Below, one piece after another: positions 44,051 to 52,189 of a stretch of 64,000 bases of DNA. The notes under the pieces were generated by a model. It was given only the letters and a program-made list of their open reading frames with translations, did not search any database and was not told the DNA's origin. The DNA comes from Mycobacterium pseudokansasii (GTDB taxonomy: Bacteria > Actinomycetota > Actinomycetes > Mycobacteriales > Mycobacteriaceae), in the NCBI RefSeq assembly GCF_900566075.1, contig NZ_UPHU01000001.1:6138325-6202324 (forward strand). The letters run 5' to 3'. Within the stretch, counting starts at the first letter, position 1. Every line of letters begins with the position of its first letter. The position numbers and the translations under genes were made by a program.

Positions 44051-45217
44051 TCACTTCAGCGGAATCCGGTGTGGGACAAAGGCGGCGCCATCGTCGGTGA
44101 CCAGTCCGGCGGTCTCCCGGATACCGAGACCGGCCGACGTGTCACCGACGATCCAGGCGCCCAACGCGGGACGCATATCGTCGAATTCCGGTAGCGGATC
44201 CAGCAATTGGTAGACGAAGCCCTCTTCGCCGTAGACGCCGCCGGTGGCGGTCTGCATACCGGCGCCGACGATCGTGATGTTGGCGCCTTCGCGACCCAGC
44301 TTGGGTTTGCGAACGTATTCGGTGAGTTCGTGCGGGTCGTCGATGTAGGCGGGCAGCAGGTTCGGGTGCCCGGGATACATCTCCCACAACACCGCCAGGA
44401 TCGCCTTGTTGGATAACAGTGCCTTCCACAACGGCTCGATCCACATCGTCTGCGGCAGGCTTGATACCACGTGCTTGCCGAACTCGTCATCGAGCACCCA
44501 TTCCCACGGGTGCAGTTTGAAGATGGCCTCGATCGGCGCCTCTTCCAGATCGACGAATCGCTGCAGCGCGGCATCCCAGCCGACGTCTTCGATCATCAAG
44601 CCGACGGTCTGAAAACCGGCTTCAGCCGCGGTCTCCTGCAGGTACGTCGTCGTGATCTGGTCTTCGCCGGTTGCTTCCACGCCCGACCAGGTGAAGTGGA
44701 GTTCGTTGCCGGGCAACAGCTCGGCGACCGCCTTCCAGCGGTCGACGAGCTGTTCGTGCAACGAGTTCCACTGGTCGTCGGCGGGGAACTTATCCTTCAG
44801 CCAGTACCACTGCAGGATTGCGGCTTCCAGCAGTGTGGTCGGGGTGTCGGCGTTGTATTCGAGCAATACAGCCGGCCGGCGACCGTCGTAACGTAAGTCG
44901 AAGCGGCCGTAAACATGTGGATCGGAGCGCCGCCACGATTCGGCGATCGACGGCCAACTCCATTCGGGCAGACCGAAATCGGCGTACCGCTCCATCAGAA
45001 CCACCTGCTCGACGGCATTCAGGCACATCGAGTGCAGCAGTTCGACGTCGGCTTCCAGCGCCAGGATCTCGTCCATGTCGAACTCGTAGTACACCGACTC
45101 GTCCCAGTACGGCCGGTCGGCGCCGGTCGCATCGCGCGCGGGTGTGCCGTACACCAGGCCTTGCGATTCGACGATGGATCGCCAGTTGGGACGTGGCTGT
45201 GTCCTGGCGCGTTTCAC
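44051..45217 (-). CDS. Glutathionylspermidine-synthase-type ATP-grasp ligase (YgiC/YjfC-like)
   Basis: 388 residues from a GTG that overlaps the previous stop (GTGA); the frame extending to 45520 is an artefact. Matches the stand-alone synthetase domain of glutathionylspermidine synthases (E. coli YgiC/YjfC are of similar length and lack the amidase domain): GRFDLRYDGRRPAVLLEYNA, DTPTTLLEAA, KLHPWEWVLDDEFG, WIEPLWKALLSNKAILAVLW, HPNLLPAY, and KPKLGREGANI near residue 300 as the nucleotide/metal site. The family forms an amide bond between a carboxylate and a polyamine amine with ATP. Mycobacteria use mycothiol, so the acyl partner is probably not glutathione. Co-operonic with the YgiB-like and DUF350 genes. 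Confidence 0.88.
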   Translation of the reverse strand: MKRARTQPRPNWRSIVESQGLVYGTPARDATGADRPYWDESVYYEFDMDEILALEADVELLHSMCLNAVEQVVLMERYADFGLPEWSWPSIAESWRRSDPHVYGRFDLRYDGRRPAVLLEYNADTPTTLLEAAILQWYWLKDKFPADDQWNSLHEQLVDRWKAVAELLPGNELHFTWSGVEATGEDQITTTYLQETAAEAGFQTVGLMIEDVGWDAALQRFVDLEEAPIEAIFKLHPWEWVLDDEFGKHVVSSLPQTMWIEPLWKALLSNKAILAVLWEMYPGHPNLLPAYIDDPHELTEYVRKPKLGREGANITIVGAGMQTATGGVYGEEGFVYQLLDPLPEFDDMRPALGAWIVGDTSAGLGIRETAGLVTDDGAAFVPHRIPLK

Positions 45218-45975
45218 GAGCCGCTGCTCCCGCCGCCGCCCTTGCCGCCGCTGCCGCCGAGCCCGCCGCGCGAAATGGTGGTACCGGACTTGGTGGTGAT
45301 CGTGGCACCCTTCGGCGCAACCGTGGTGCCACCGCTCGGGCGTTGACCGACCGTCCCGGAGCTGCCGTAGTAGTACCGGTACTGATGTCCGCCGTAGAAG
45401 AAGAAGCCGTTGAGTCCCGCGGTATGGCCGGTGCAGTAGCTGTCGGGGACGATCACCGGTTGACCATTCGGGTCGTCCTGGACACATTGGGCGGTGACAT
45501 GCTCGGGCGTCAACAACCAATACCCGAGGCCAGCCACCAGACCCACCACCCCGACACCGGCCGCGGCGCCCATCAGGACACGCTTCTGCTTGGCGCGCTT
45601 GGCCTCCGCCTCGAGCCGAGCCTCTTCGATCTCGCGCTGCTTGTCCTCGTACTTCCGTCGCGCCCGCAGTTCGGCCGGCGTCGGGGGACGCGGCCGCGCG
45701 GTTTCCGCGTCCTGATACTGGATGCTGCCGCCGGCCCGGCGCTTGGCGGGTGCGTCCGCTGCTGAATCGACGTCCGGCGCACGCGGCGCCTCGTCGGCCC
45801 GCTCAGCCGCCGCGACGGGCTCGTTTTCCACCACCGGCTGTGTCTCGTCGGAACGCTCGGCAGCAGCGGCGGGCTCATCCTCCGGTGCCGGTTGGGCATC
45901 CTCGCGCCGCCCGGCGGTCCCGCTCTGGTTGTCGTCGGGTCGGCCGCGGACGGGTGGGTCTGGTTCCGGCCCCAC
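45214..45975 (-). CDS. YgiB-like single-pass membrane protein with Gly-rich tail
   Basis: 253 residues; GTG at 45975 chosen because GGAGGA (45982-45987) precedes it. Residues 1-105 are acidic, Pro/Ala-rich and likely disordered (QPAPEDEPAAAAERSDET). A charged helix or coiled coil follows (AELRARRKYEDKQREIEEAR), then one membrane helix (VLMGAAAGVGVVGLVAGLGY). The outer part has two cysteines (TAQCVQDD, DSYCTGH), a Tyr-rich stretch (YGGHQYRYYYGSSG) and an ending like E. coli YgiB/DUF1190 (VAPKGATITTKSGTTISRGG then a Gly/Ser tail). YgiB is encoded beside YgiC in E. coli, matching the layout here. The anchor differs: YgiB has a lipoprotein-type N-terminus. Confidence 0.7.
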   Translation of the reverse strand: MGPEPDPPVRGRPDDNQSGTAGRREDAQPAPEDEPAAAAERSDETQPVVENEPVAAAERADEAPRAPDVDSAADAPAKRRAGGSIQYQDAETARPRPPTPAELRARRKYEDKQREIEEARLEAEAKRAKQKRVLMGAAAGVGVVGLVAGLGYWLLTPEHVTAQCVQDDPNGQPVIVPDSYCTGHTAGLNGFFFYGGHQYRYYYGSSGTVGQRPSGGTTVAPKGATITTKSGTTISRGGLGGSGGKGGGGSSGS

Positions 45976-46096
45976 TAGCTCTCCTCCGGTCCGGGTAATT
46001 GGCCCGGCGTGGCGACACATTTCCCGCCCAGGGCGCGAGTATCGGGCTGGTACGCCGGCACGCGGGCAGTCTCCCACATCAGCGGCGCCGTCCGGA

Positions 46097-46924
46097 TCAG
46101 GACCACCAGCGCTCCAGCACCCGCGCGACGCCGTCGTCGGTGTTGGGAGCGGTGACCTCATTGGCCGCGGCGCGCGCGTCGGGATGAGCATTGCCCATCG
46201 CCACCCCGAGCCCGGCCCGCAGCAGCATCGGCACGTCATTGGGCATGTCACCGAAAGCCACCACGTCCGCCTCGGCGATCCCCAGCGGCCGGCCGATCTC
46301 CGCCACACCGGTGGCCTTGCTGATGCCCAACGGAACCACCTCGACCAGCCCATTGTTGGTCGAATAGGTGATTTCACCCTCGGACCCGAGATGTTTGGCC
46401 AGCCGGGCCGCCATCTCCGCGCTGGTGGCGCCGGTCTTGCGGATCAGCAGCTTGATCGCCGGCGCGCTGAGCAGATCTTCGATCGACACCTCGGTGTGAT
46501 CCGGGTTCAGCCAGGCATGCTCGTAGCCCGGCGAACTGACGAATTGCGGGGTCGCCGTATCGTGCGCACGGTCGCCGATGCGCTCGACGGCCAGCCCGGA
46601 ACCGGGGATGACCCGCCGGGCAATCTCGGCCAGTGCGGCTAGAGCGTCCACGGACAGGGTGTGCGCCGACACCACTCGATCGGTGGCGGGGTCATAGATG
46701 ACCGCGCCATTGGCGCACACCGCCATGGGCGCAAAACCGAGTGCTTCGACAACCGGCCGCACCCAGCGCGGCGGGCGGCCGGTGGCCAGGATGAACGTCG
46801 CACCGCCGGCAACCGCGGCGCGCACCGCCGCGCGGGTGCGCGCCGTCACGGTTTCGTCGTCGTCTAGCAGAGTGCCGTCGACGTCGCACGCGATGAGCGC
46901 CGGCGGGCCCGGCGGTGTCGTCAG
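46097..46924 (-). CDS. Cof-type HAD phosphatase (Rv3813c equivalent), apparent CTG start
   Basis: 275 residues if translation starts at CTG 46924-46922. The first ATG/GTG (46849) would delete the catalytic DVDGTLLDDDE motif, so an upstream start is required, and no ATG, GTG or TTG lies in frame between the preceding gene and the motif. CTG overlaps the previous stop as CTGA, replacing the usual GTGA or ATGA junction (Mtb begins VTTTPG; here the codon before TTPPG is CTG). Motifs: DVDGTLL nucleophile, ATGRPPRWVR, KLLIRK, and GDMPNDVPMLLRAGLGVAMGN. Cof-type HADs remove phosphate from sugar phosphates or small phospho-metabolites; substrate unknown. Confidence 0.85.
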   Translation of the reverse strand: MTTPPGPPALIACDVDGTLLDDDETVTARTRAAVRAAVAGGATFILATGRPPRWVRPVVEALGFAPMAVCANGAVIYDPATDRVVSAHTLSVDALAALAEIARRVIPGSGLAVERIGDRAHDTATPQFVSSPGYEHAWLNPDHTEVSIEDLLSAPAIKLLIRKTGATSAEMAARLAKHLGSEGEITYSTNNGLVEVVPLGISKATGVAEIGRPLGIAEADVVAFGDMPNDVPMLLRAGLGVAMGNAHPDARAAANEVTAPNTDDGVARVLERWWS

Positions 46925-47775
46925 AGCGGTACGCCTTTGCTGCGACTGGGCGAGGCCACTCCGTGGTGCCCGCGCCTGCGCGCTCGCTGGGCCAGTTCGG
47001 CAATTCTGCTGCGACTCGGCGATGTGATGCGGGCCTGCTCACGCTTTCGCGCTCGCTCAGCCAACTCAGCAATGCGAAAGGCCTTCGACTCCTCCAGGCT
47101 CGGCGCACTGCCACCGAGCCGCCGGGGCACCCAGTACTCTCCCGGCGGATGCGGATACTGTTCCTGCACCCGATACAGCATCGATTCCATCGCCTGACGC
47201 AACGTGGCGTTGAGCGTCACCGCATCGTCCTGGGGCCGCAACGGCGCCCCGACCGCCACGGTGATCGGAACCTTGTTGCGGAACAAGTCCTTTGGCTGAT
47301 CTTTGGGCCAAATACGGTGTGCACCCCAGACGATCATGGGAACGATCGGCACCTGCGCCTCCAACGCCATCCGGGCCGCCCCGGTCTTGAACTCCCGCAG
47401 TTCCAGGCTGCGGCTGATGGTCGCCTCCGGGTGCAATCCGATCAGTTCGCCCTCGCGCAGCCGCTGCACCGCCACCGCATAGGCATTGCCGCCCTCGGAG
47501 CGGTCCACCGGAATCAGCTGGGCATGCTTGATCACGTAGTTGACCGCCTTCACCTCCTGCATTTCGGCCTTGATCATGAACCGCAACCGTCGCCGGCGCT
47601 GCTTGGCGGCGATCGAGGCGGGAATCCAGTCCACGTAGCTGGTGTGGTTGAGGGCGATCAAGGCGCCGCCGCGCTCCGGAATGTTCTCCAGGCCGTGGTA
47701 GGTGATCTTGTTTCCGTTGGCCGCGACAATCGATGGGACAAGAAACTCCATCATTCGGAAAAATGGCTCTGCCAT
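46921..47775 (-). CDS. PlsC-type 1-acylglycerol-3-phosphate acyltransferase (Rv3814c equivalent)
   Basis: 284 residues from the ATG at 47775, with GGAGAA 8 bases upstream; the frame to 47892 is rejected. The acyltransferase motif is NHTSYVDW (HX4D), followed by IPVDRSEGG and the GLHPEATISRS block (PEGTR-equivalent). The family transfers acyl chains to lysophospholipids or similar acceptors at the inner face of the membrane. The C-terminus carries a tandem duplication of about 23 residues (RIAELAERARKREQARITSP then RIAELAQRARRRGHHGVASP, each followed by SRS), basic and probably helical. Third of three tandem paralogues, presumably one operon with the HAD gene. Confidence 0.9.
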   Translation of the reverse strand: MAEPFFRMMEFLVPSIVAANGNKITYHGLENIPERGGALIALNHTSYVDWIPASIAAKQRRRRLRFMIKAEMQEVKAVNYVIKHAQLIPVDRSEGGNAYAVAVQRLREGELIGLHPEATISRSLELREFKTGAARMALEAQVPIVPMIVWGAHRIWPKDQPKDLFRNKVPITVAVGAPLRPQDDAVTLNATLRQAMESMLYRVQEQYPHPPGEYWVPRRLGGSAPSLEESKAFRIAELAERARKREQARITSPSRSRIAELAQRARRRGHHGVASPSRSKGVPL

Positions 47776-47797
47776 TTCTAATGTTCTCCTTCCACCG

Positions 47798-48553
47798 CTA
47801 CCGCGACTGATGCGGCGCACGGCTGGCGGCTTTCGCCGCCGCCTCGTCAGCCTCCAACTGGGCCGCCTCGGCCGGCGTCGGCGCACCGCCACCGAGTCGG
47901 CGCGGCACCCAATACGCCCCGGGCGGATGCCGATACCGTTGCTGCACCTGGTGTAGCAGCCCGGTCATCGCCTCCCGCAGAGCAGCGTCGGTCTGCGCGA
48001 TATCGCCGCGGGCCGGAAACGGCGGTCCCACCTGCACAATGACCGGCACCTTGGTGCGTCCAATGCGCCGGGGATGGCCTTTAGTCCAGATCCGCTGGGC
48101 ACCCCAAACAATAACGGGAACAATCGGGACGTCTGCTTCCAGCGCCATCCGGGCGGCCCCCGACTTGAAACCTTTGAGCTCGAAGCTGCGGCTGATCGTC
48201 GCCTCTGGATAGACGCCGACCAGTTCACCTTCCCTGAGCCGCTGCACTGCCACCGCATAGGCGCCGGCGCCGGCGCCCCGGTCCACCGGGATAGTCCGGG
48301 TGCGTTTGATCAAGAAATTGACCACCTTCACCCGCTGCATCTCGGCCTTGATCATGTATCTCATCCGGCGGCGCCGGCGATTCATGGCCAGCGCGGCCGG
48401 CAGCCAGTCGACATAGCTGGTGTGGTTGATCGCGACCACGGCACCGCCCCGCTCGGGCACGTTATCCACACCGAGATAGGTGATGCGGGTTCCGGTCGCC
48501 AGCACCAGCAACTTGGCCAGGATCTCCAGGCTGCGATAGGTCGGTTCGGCCAT
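47798..48553 (-). CDS. PlsC-type acyltransferase (Rv3815c equivalent)
   Basis: 251 residues. Motifs NHTSYVDW, IPVDRGAGAGAYAVAVQRLR, VGVYPEATISRSFELKGFKS and VIVWGAQRIWTKGHPRR follow the family order. C-terminus GAYWVPRRLGGGAPTPAEAA with a short Ala-rich helix. Very close to its two neighbours in sequence, so the trio arose by tandem duplication. Acceptors unknown; a role in phospholipid, phosphatidylinositol-mannoside or triacylglycerol synthesis is possible. The start ATG lies 3 bp after the upstream paralogue's stop. Confidence 0.9.
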   Translation of the reverse strand: MAEPTYRSLEILAKLLVLATGTRITYLGVDNVPERGGAVVAINHTSYVDWLPAALAMNRRRRRMRYMIKAEMQRVKVVNFLIKRTRTIPVDRGAGAGAYAVAVQRLREGELVGVYPEATISRSFELKGFKSGAARMALEADVPIVPVIVWGAQRIWTKGHPRRIGRTKVPVIVQVGPPFPARGDIAQTDAALREAMTGLLHQVQQRYRHPPGAYWVPRRLGGGAPTPAEAAQLEADEAAAKAASRAPHQSR

Positions 48554-48556
48554 GGG

Positions 48557-49336
48557 TCACTGCTCCGCGGCCCCGGCCGGACCGGCGCGCTGCGCACGGC
48601 GCGCCGCCTTCTCCGCCGCCTCCTGCGCGTCCATCCGGGCCGCCTCAGCCAGCGATGGTGCGCCGCCACCCAGCCGGTGCGGTACCCAGAACTCCCCGGC
48701 CGGATGCGGTCCGTACAGCTTCTGCGCCCGTTCCAGCAAATGCTGCATCCGCGAGTGCAGCAACCTGTTCAGTTCGGCGGTGCCCAGTGTCGGTTCGATC
48801 GGTTCGCCGACGACGACCGCGATCGGCACCTTGGGACGCAACAGCTTTTTGGGGTGGCCCTTCGTCCAGATCCGTTGCGCGCCCCACACGATGTGCGGAA
48901 CGATCGGCACGCCGGCCTCAACCGCCATCCTCGCGGCACCCGACTTGAATTCCTTGATCTCGAAACTGCGGCTGATCGTGGCCTCGGGATAGACTCCGAC
49001 CAGCTCACCATCCTTGAGCATCCGGACCGCCGCCTCGTAAGAGGCGGCCCCCTCCTGCCGGTCTACCGGGATATGGCGCAGCCGACGCATGATCGGGCCG
49101 GTGGCCTTGTGGTCGAAGACTTCCTGTTTGGCCATGAACCGCACCTTGCGCCCGAGGCCCTGCTGGTAAGCGGGCAAACCCGCGAAGGTGAAGTCCAGGT
49201 ATCCGGTGTGGTTGATCGCGACGACGGCGCCACCGCTGGCCGGCACATTCTCCACACCGGTGACGGTGATCCGGAGACCCTGGATGCGCCAGGTCAAGCG
49301 GGCAAGCTGAATGATAGTCCCGTATACCGGCTCCAC
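48557..49336 (-). CDS. PlsC-type acyltransferase (Rv3816c equivalent)
   Basis: 259 residues from the GTG at 49336 (VEPVYGTIIQLARLTWR), the length recalled for Mtb; the open frame to 49447 runs into the divergent gene. Motifs NHTGYLDF (HX4D), IPVDRQEGAASYEAAVRMLK, VGVYPEATISRSFEIKEFKS and GVPIVPHIVWGAQRIW. First gene of the minus-strand run of three acyltransferases and the HAD phosphatase. Transcribed divergently from the APH-like gene with under 100 bp between starts. Confidence 0.9.
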   Translation of the reverse strand: MEPVYGTIIQLARLTWRIQGLRITVTGVENVPASGGAVVAINHTGYLDFTFAGLPAYQQGLGRKVRFMAKQEVFDHKATGPIMRRLRHIPVDRQEGAASYEAAVRMLKDGELVGVYPEATISRSFEIKEFKSGAARMAVEAGVPIVPHIVWGAQRIWTKGHPKKLLRPKVPIAVVVGEPIEPTLGTAELNRLLHSRMQHLLERAQKLYGPHPAGEFWVPHRLGGGAPSLAEAARMDAQEAAEKAARRAQRAGPAGAAEQ

Positions 49337-49428
49337 AGCTGTCCAGCCTAGTGCTCCGGGCCGCCAAGGCTGAAGCCGGAAAAAACAGGCCCCGAAAAGA
49401 GGGCAAGGAGAGGCGGCCTTCCCTTCCC

Positions 49429-50163
49429 ATGTCTTTCCCGACGTCACCGCCGGCCGTGCCTGCGGTTGTCCGCAGATTTGCTGCCGGCCGGCGCGTGCGC
49501 GCGGTCTGGACCAATGAACTCGGCGGCATCACCTTCCGGATCGGTCCCGGCACCGAATTCGTCAAGGTTGCCGGAGCGGGCACGGTGGACTTTGCCGACG
49601 AAGCACGACGCTTGCACTGGGCTGCGCAGTACACGCCGGTGCCGCCGGTTTTGGGTTTCGGGCTCGACGGAGACCGGGCGTGGCTGCGAACCGGCGGGCT
49701 GCCCGGTGTTTCGGCGGTGCACCCCCGCTGGCTGGCGGCACCTGAAGTGGCGGTGTGCGCGATTGCTGTGGGGTTGCGCACACTGCACGACACGTTGCCG
49801 GTGCCGTCGTGTCCGTTCGACTGGTCGGCGACCGGCCGGTTGGCCACGCTTGCCCCGGCCCGGAGGGCAAAGCTCGGCGACCCTCCGCCGGTCGATCGGC
49901 TGGTGGTCTGTCACGGCGATGCGTGTGCACCCAATACGCTGCTCGATGAGCACGGCCAGTGCTGCGGACACGTCGACGTCGACGCCTTGGGCGTGGCCGA
50001 TCGGTGGGCCGATATCGCGGTAGCAACGCTGTCACTGGGCTGGAACTATCCCGGGCGGGACTGGGACGCGGAGTTCTTCGCCGCCTACGGAGTCGAGCCG
50101 GACCCGCTGCGCCTGGATTACTACCGCCGGTTGTGGCAGGCCGAGGATATCGACGCAAGCTAA
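49429..50163 (+). CDS. Aminoglycoside phosphotransferase-like protein (Rv3817 equivalent)
   Basis: 244 residues from the ATG at 49429 (AAGGAGAGG at 49405-49413 is somewhat distant; the open frame back to 49351 overlaps the divergent gene's 5' region). APH/choline-kinase fold: FVKVAGAGTVDFADEARRL as the ATP-binding lysine region, catalytic loop LVVCHGDACAPNTLLDE, and metal-binding HVDVDALGVADRWADIAVAT. The loop HGDACAPN matches APH(3')-type enzymes. Whether it phosphorylates aminoglycosides or another small molecule cannot be told from sequence; Mtb has an equivalent at the same place, so it is not a recent resistance gene. Confidence 0.85.
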   Translation: MSFPTSPPAVPAVVRRFAAGRRVRAVWTNELGGITFRIGPGTEFVKVAGAGTVDFADEARRLHWAAQYTPVPPVLGFGLDGDRAWLRTGGLPGVSAVHPRWLAAPEVAVCAIAVGLRTLHDTLPVPSCPFDWSATGRLATLAPARRAKLGDPPPVDRLVVCHGDACAPNTLLDEHGQCCGHVDVDALGVADRWADIAVATLSLGWNYPGRDWDAEFFAAYGVEPDPLRLDYYRRLWQAEDIDAS

Positions 50164-50234
50164 GCTCGATGCTGCATTTCGGCGCCCGCAGGCGCGCAGC
50201 AGGTAGATCTCTCTGAACCGTGCGAAAGGTATTT

Positions 50235-51785
50235 GTGCAGGTCACCAGCATCGGCCACGCCGGCTTTCTGATCCAGACCCACGCGGGCAGCATTCTGTGC
50301 GACCCATGGCTCAACCCGGCATACTTCACTTCCTGGTTCCCGTTTCCCGATAACAGCACCCTGGACTGGGACGCCGTGGGCACCTGCGACTATCTGTACG
50401 TCTCCCACCTCCACAAGGATCACTTCGACGTGGAGAACCTGCGGGCCCACGTCAACAAGGACGCGGTGGTGCTGCTGCCGGACTTTCCGGTGCCCGATCT
50501 GCGAAACGAGCTGGAGAAGTTAGGGTTTCACCGTTTCTTCGACACCACCGACTCGGTCAAGCACCGGCTCAGCGGGCCCAGGGGCGCGCTGGACATCATG
50601 ATCATCGCGCTGCGAGCCCCGGCCGATGGCCCGATCGGGGATTCGGCGCTGGTGGTTTCGGACGGCGAGACGACTGCCTTCAATATGAACGATGCCCGGC
50701 CGGTCGATTTGGATGTATTGGCGGCCGAGTTCGGCCCGATCGACGTGCACATGCTGCAGTATTCGGGCGCCATCTGGTACCCCATGGTCTACGACATGCC
50801 GGCGCGCGCCAAGGAGGCGTTCGGCACCCAGAAGCGGCAACGCGGGATGGACCGGGCTCGCCAGTACATCGCGCAGGTCGGGGCCACCTGGGTGATTCCG
50901 TCGGCCGGACCACCGTGCTTCCTGGACCCCGAGCTGCGCGACCTCAACGACGACGGCAGCGATCCGGCCAACATCTTCCCCGACCAGATGGTGTTCCTGG
51001 ACCAGATGCGGGCGCACGGCCACGATCGCGGCCTGCTGATGATGCCCGGGTCGGTTGCGCAGTTCACCGGCGCCGCGCTCGACTCGCTGAGCCATCCGCT
51101 GCCCGTCGAAGAGGTCGAGGCCATCTTCACCACCGGCAAGGCGAAGTACATCGCCGACTATGCCGAACGGATGGCACCCGTCGTCGCGGCCGAACGGGCC
51201 AGCTGGGCACCCGCGGTCGGCGAGCCGCTGCTGGAACCGCTGCGCGCGCTGTTCGAACCGATCATGACGCAGAGCGACCAGATCTGCGACGGCATCGGCT
51301 ACCCGGTGGAACTGGTCCTGGGCCCCGAGACCGTCGTCTTGGACTTTCCGAAACGGACGGTGCGCGAACCGATTCCCGACGAAAAGATGCGCTACGGGTT
51401 CGCGATCGCACCCGAGCTAGTCCGCACCGTGCTGCGCGACAATGAACCGGACTGGGTCAACACCATCTTCTTGTCCACCCGGTTTCGGGCCTGGAGAGTC
51501 GGTGGCTACAACGAATACCTCTACACATTCTTCAAGTGCCTGACCGACGAGCGGATCACCTACGCCGACGGCTGGTTCGCCGAGACTCACGACGACAGCG
51601 CATCGATCACCCTGGACGGCTGGGAAATTCAGCGGCGCTGCCCTCATCTCAAGGCCGATCTTTCGAAATTCGGTGTGGTGGAAGGCAACACATTGACCTG
51701 CAACCTGCACGGGTGGCAATGGCGGCTGGAGGACGGCCACTGCCTGACCACCCGCGGGCACCAGCTGCGGAGTAAACGCACATGA
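50235..51785 (+). CDS. Rieske iron-sulfur / metallo-beta-lactamase-fold protein (Rv3818 equivalent)
   Basis: 516 residues from GTG 50235 (VQVTSIGHAGFL), with AAAGG 6 bases upstream; GTG 50220 is an alternative. Residues 1 to about 300 are a metallo-beta-lactamase fold with the metal motif YVSHLHKDHFD and a later His region (VHMLQYSGAIWYP). The C-terminus is a Rieske domain: RRCPHLKADLSKFG and TCNLHGWQWRLEDG hold the 2Fe-2S cluster with two Cys and two His. The arrangement resembles CMP-N-acetylneuraminate hydroxylase-like proteins, but the substrate here is unknown. The stop overlaps the next gene by ATGA. Confidence 0.9.
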   Translation: MQVTSIGHAGFLIQTHAGSILCDPWLNPAYFTSWFPFPDNSTLDWDAVGTCDYLYVSHLHKDHFDVENLRAHVNKDAVVLLPDFPVPDLRNELEKLGFHRFFDTTDSVKHRLSGPRGALDIMIIALRAPADGPIGDSALVVSDGETTAFNMNDARPVDLDVLAAEFGPIDVHMLQYSGAIWYPMVYDMPARAKEAFGTQKRQRGMDRARQYIAQVGATWVIPSAGPPCFLDPELRDLNDDGSDPANIFPDQMVFLDQMRAHGHDRGLLMMPGSVAQFTGAALDSLSHPLPVEEVEAIFTTGKAKYIADYAERMAPVVAAERASWAPAVGEPLLEPLRALFEPIMTQSDQICDGIGYPVELVLGPETVVLDFPKRTVREPIPDEKMRYGFAIAPELVRTVLRDNEPDWVNTIFLSTRFRAWRVGGYNEYLYTFFKCLTDERITYADGWFAETHDDSASITLDGWEIQRRCPHLKADLSKFGVVEGNTLTCNLHGWQWRLEDGHCLTTRGHQLRSKRT

Positions 51786-52120
51786 TGCAGTTCTACGACG
51801 ACGGCGTGGTCCAGCTGGACCGTGCCGCGCTCACGTTGCGCCGGTACCACTTTCCCTCCGGCACGGCCAAGGTCATCGCACTAGACGACATCCGCGGCTA
51901 CAAGGCCGAACCGCTGGGCCTGCTCACCCATCGGTTCCGTATCTGGGGCAGCTCGGACCTGCAGCGTTGGCTACCGCTGGACGTCAACCGGCCCCTCAAG
52001 TCGACGTTGATCACCCTGGACATACCGGGCGCGCGGTGGAAGCCTGCCTTCACACCCGCGCGTCCGGTCGATTTCGTTGCGCTGCTGGACGAGCTACTCG
52101 GGCAACGCAAAGGCGGTTAA
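51782..52120 (+). CDS. Small conserved protein (Rv3819 equivalent)
   Basis: 112 residues, ATG overlapping the Rieske gene stop (ATGA). Predicted mixed alpha/beta: MQFYDDGVVQLDRAALTLRR, IALDDIRGYKAEP, FRIWGSSDLQRWLPLDVNRP, and a C-terminal helix VDFVALLDELLGQ. The fold pattern (strands ending in a helix) recalls PH-like or DUF1905-like small domains, but I cannot name it. Its strict coupling to the Rieske gene suggests a partner or subunit. Confidence 0.85.
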   Translation: MMQFYDDGVVQLDRAALTLRRYHFPSGTAKVIALDDIRGYKAEPLGLLTHRFRIWGSSDLQRWLPLDVNRPLKSTLITLDIPGARWKPAFTPARPVDFVALLDELLGQRKGG

Positions 52121-52123
52121 CCC

Positions 52124-52189
52124 CTCGCCGAACGTGTAGCCACTGCGAGATTTTCGCGAATTTGTCGCGCTGAGAACACGTTCGGCGAG
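52124..52189. terminator. Inverted repeat between convergent genes
   Basis: CTCGCCGAACGTGT (52124-52137) and ACACGTTCGGCGAG (52176-52189) form a perfect 14-bp stem around a 38-base loop that contains a smaller CGCGA/TCGCG dyad. It fills the 69-bp gap between the converging stops of the Rv3819- and Rv3829c-like genes, so it probably serves as a bidirectional terminator. It could also be an interspersed repeat. Confidence 0.55.

Noticed and set aside
45218..45520. Extension of the ATP-grasp gene upstream of 45217
   Set aside because: It lies in another frame of the YgiB-like gene; the GTGA overlap marks the real start.
49405..49413. AAGGAGAGG as ribosome binding site of the APH-like gene
   Set aside because: Not fully rejected, but at about 15 bases from the ATG it is too distant to decide the start by itself.
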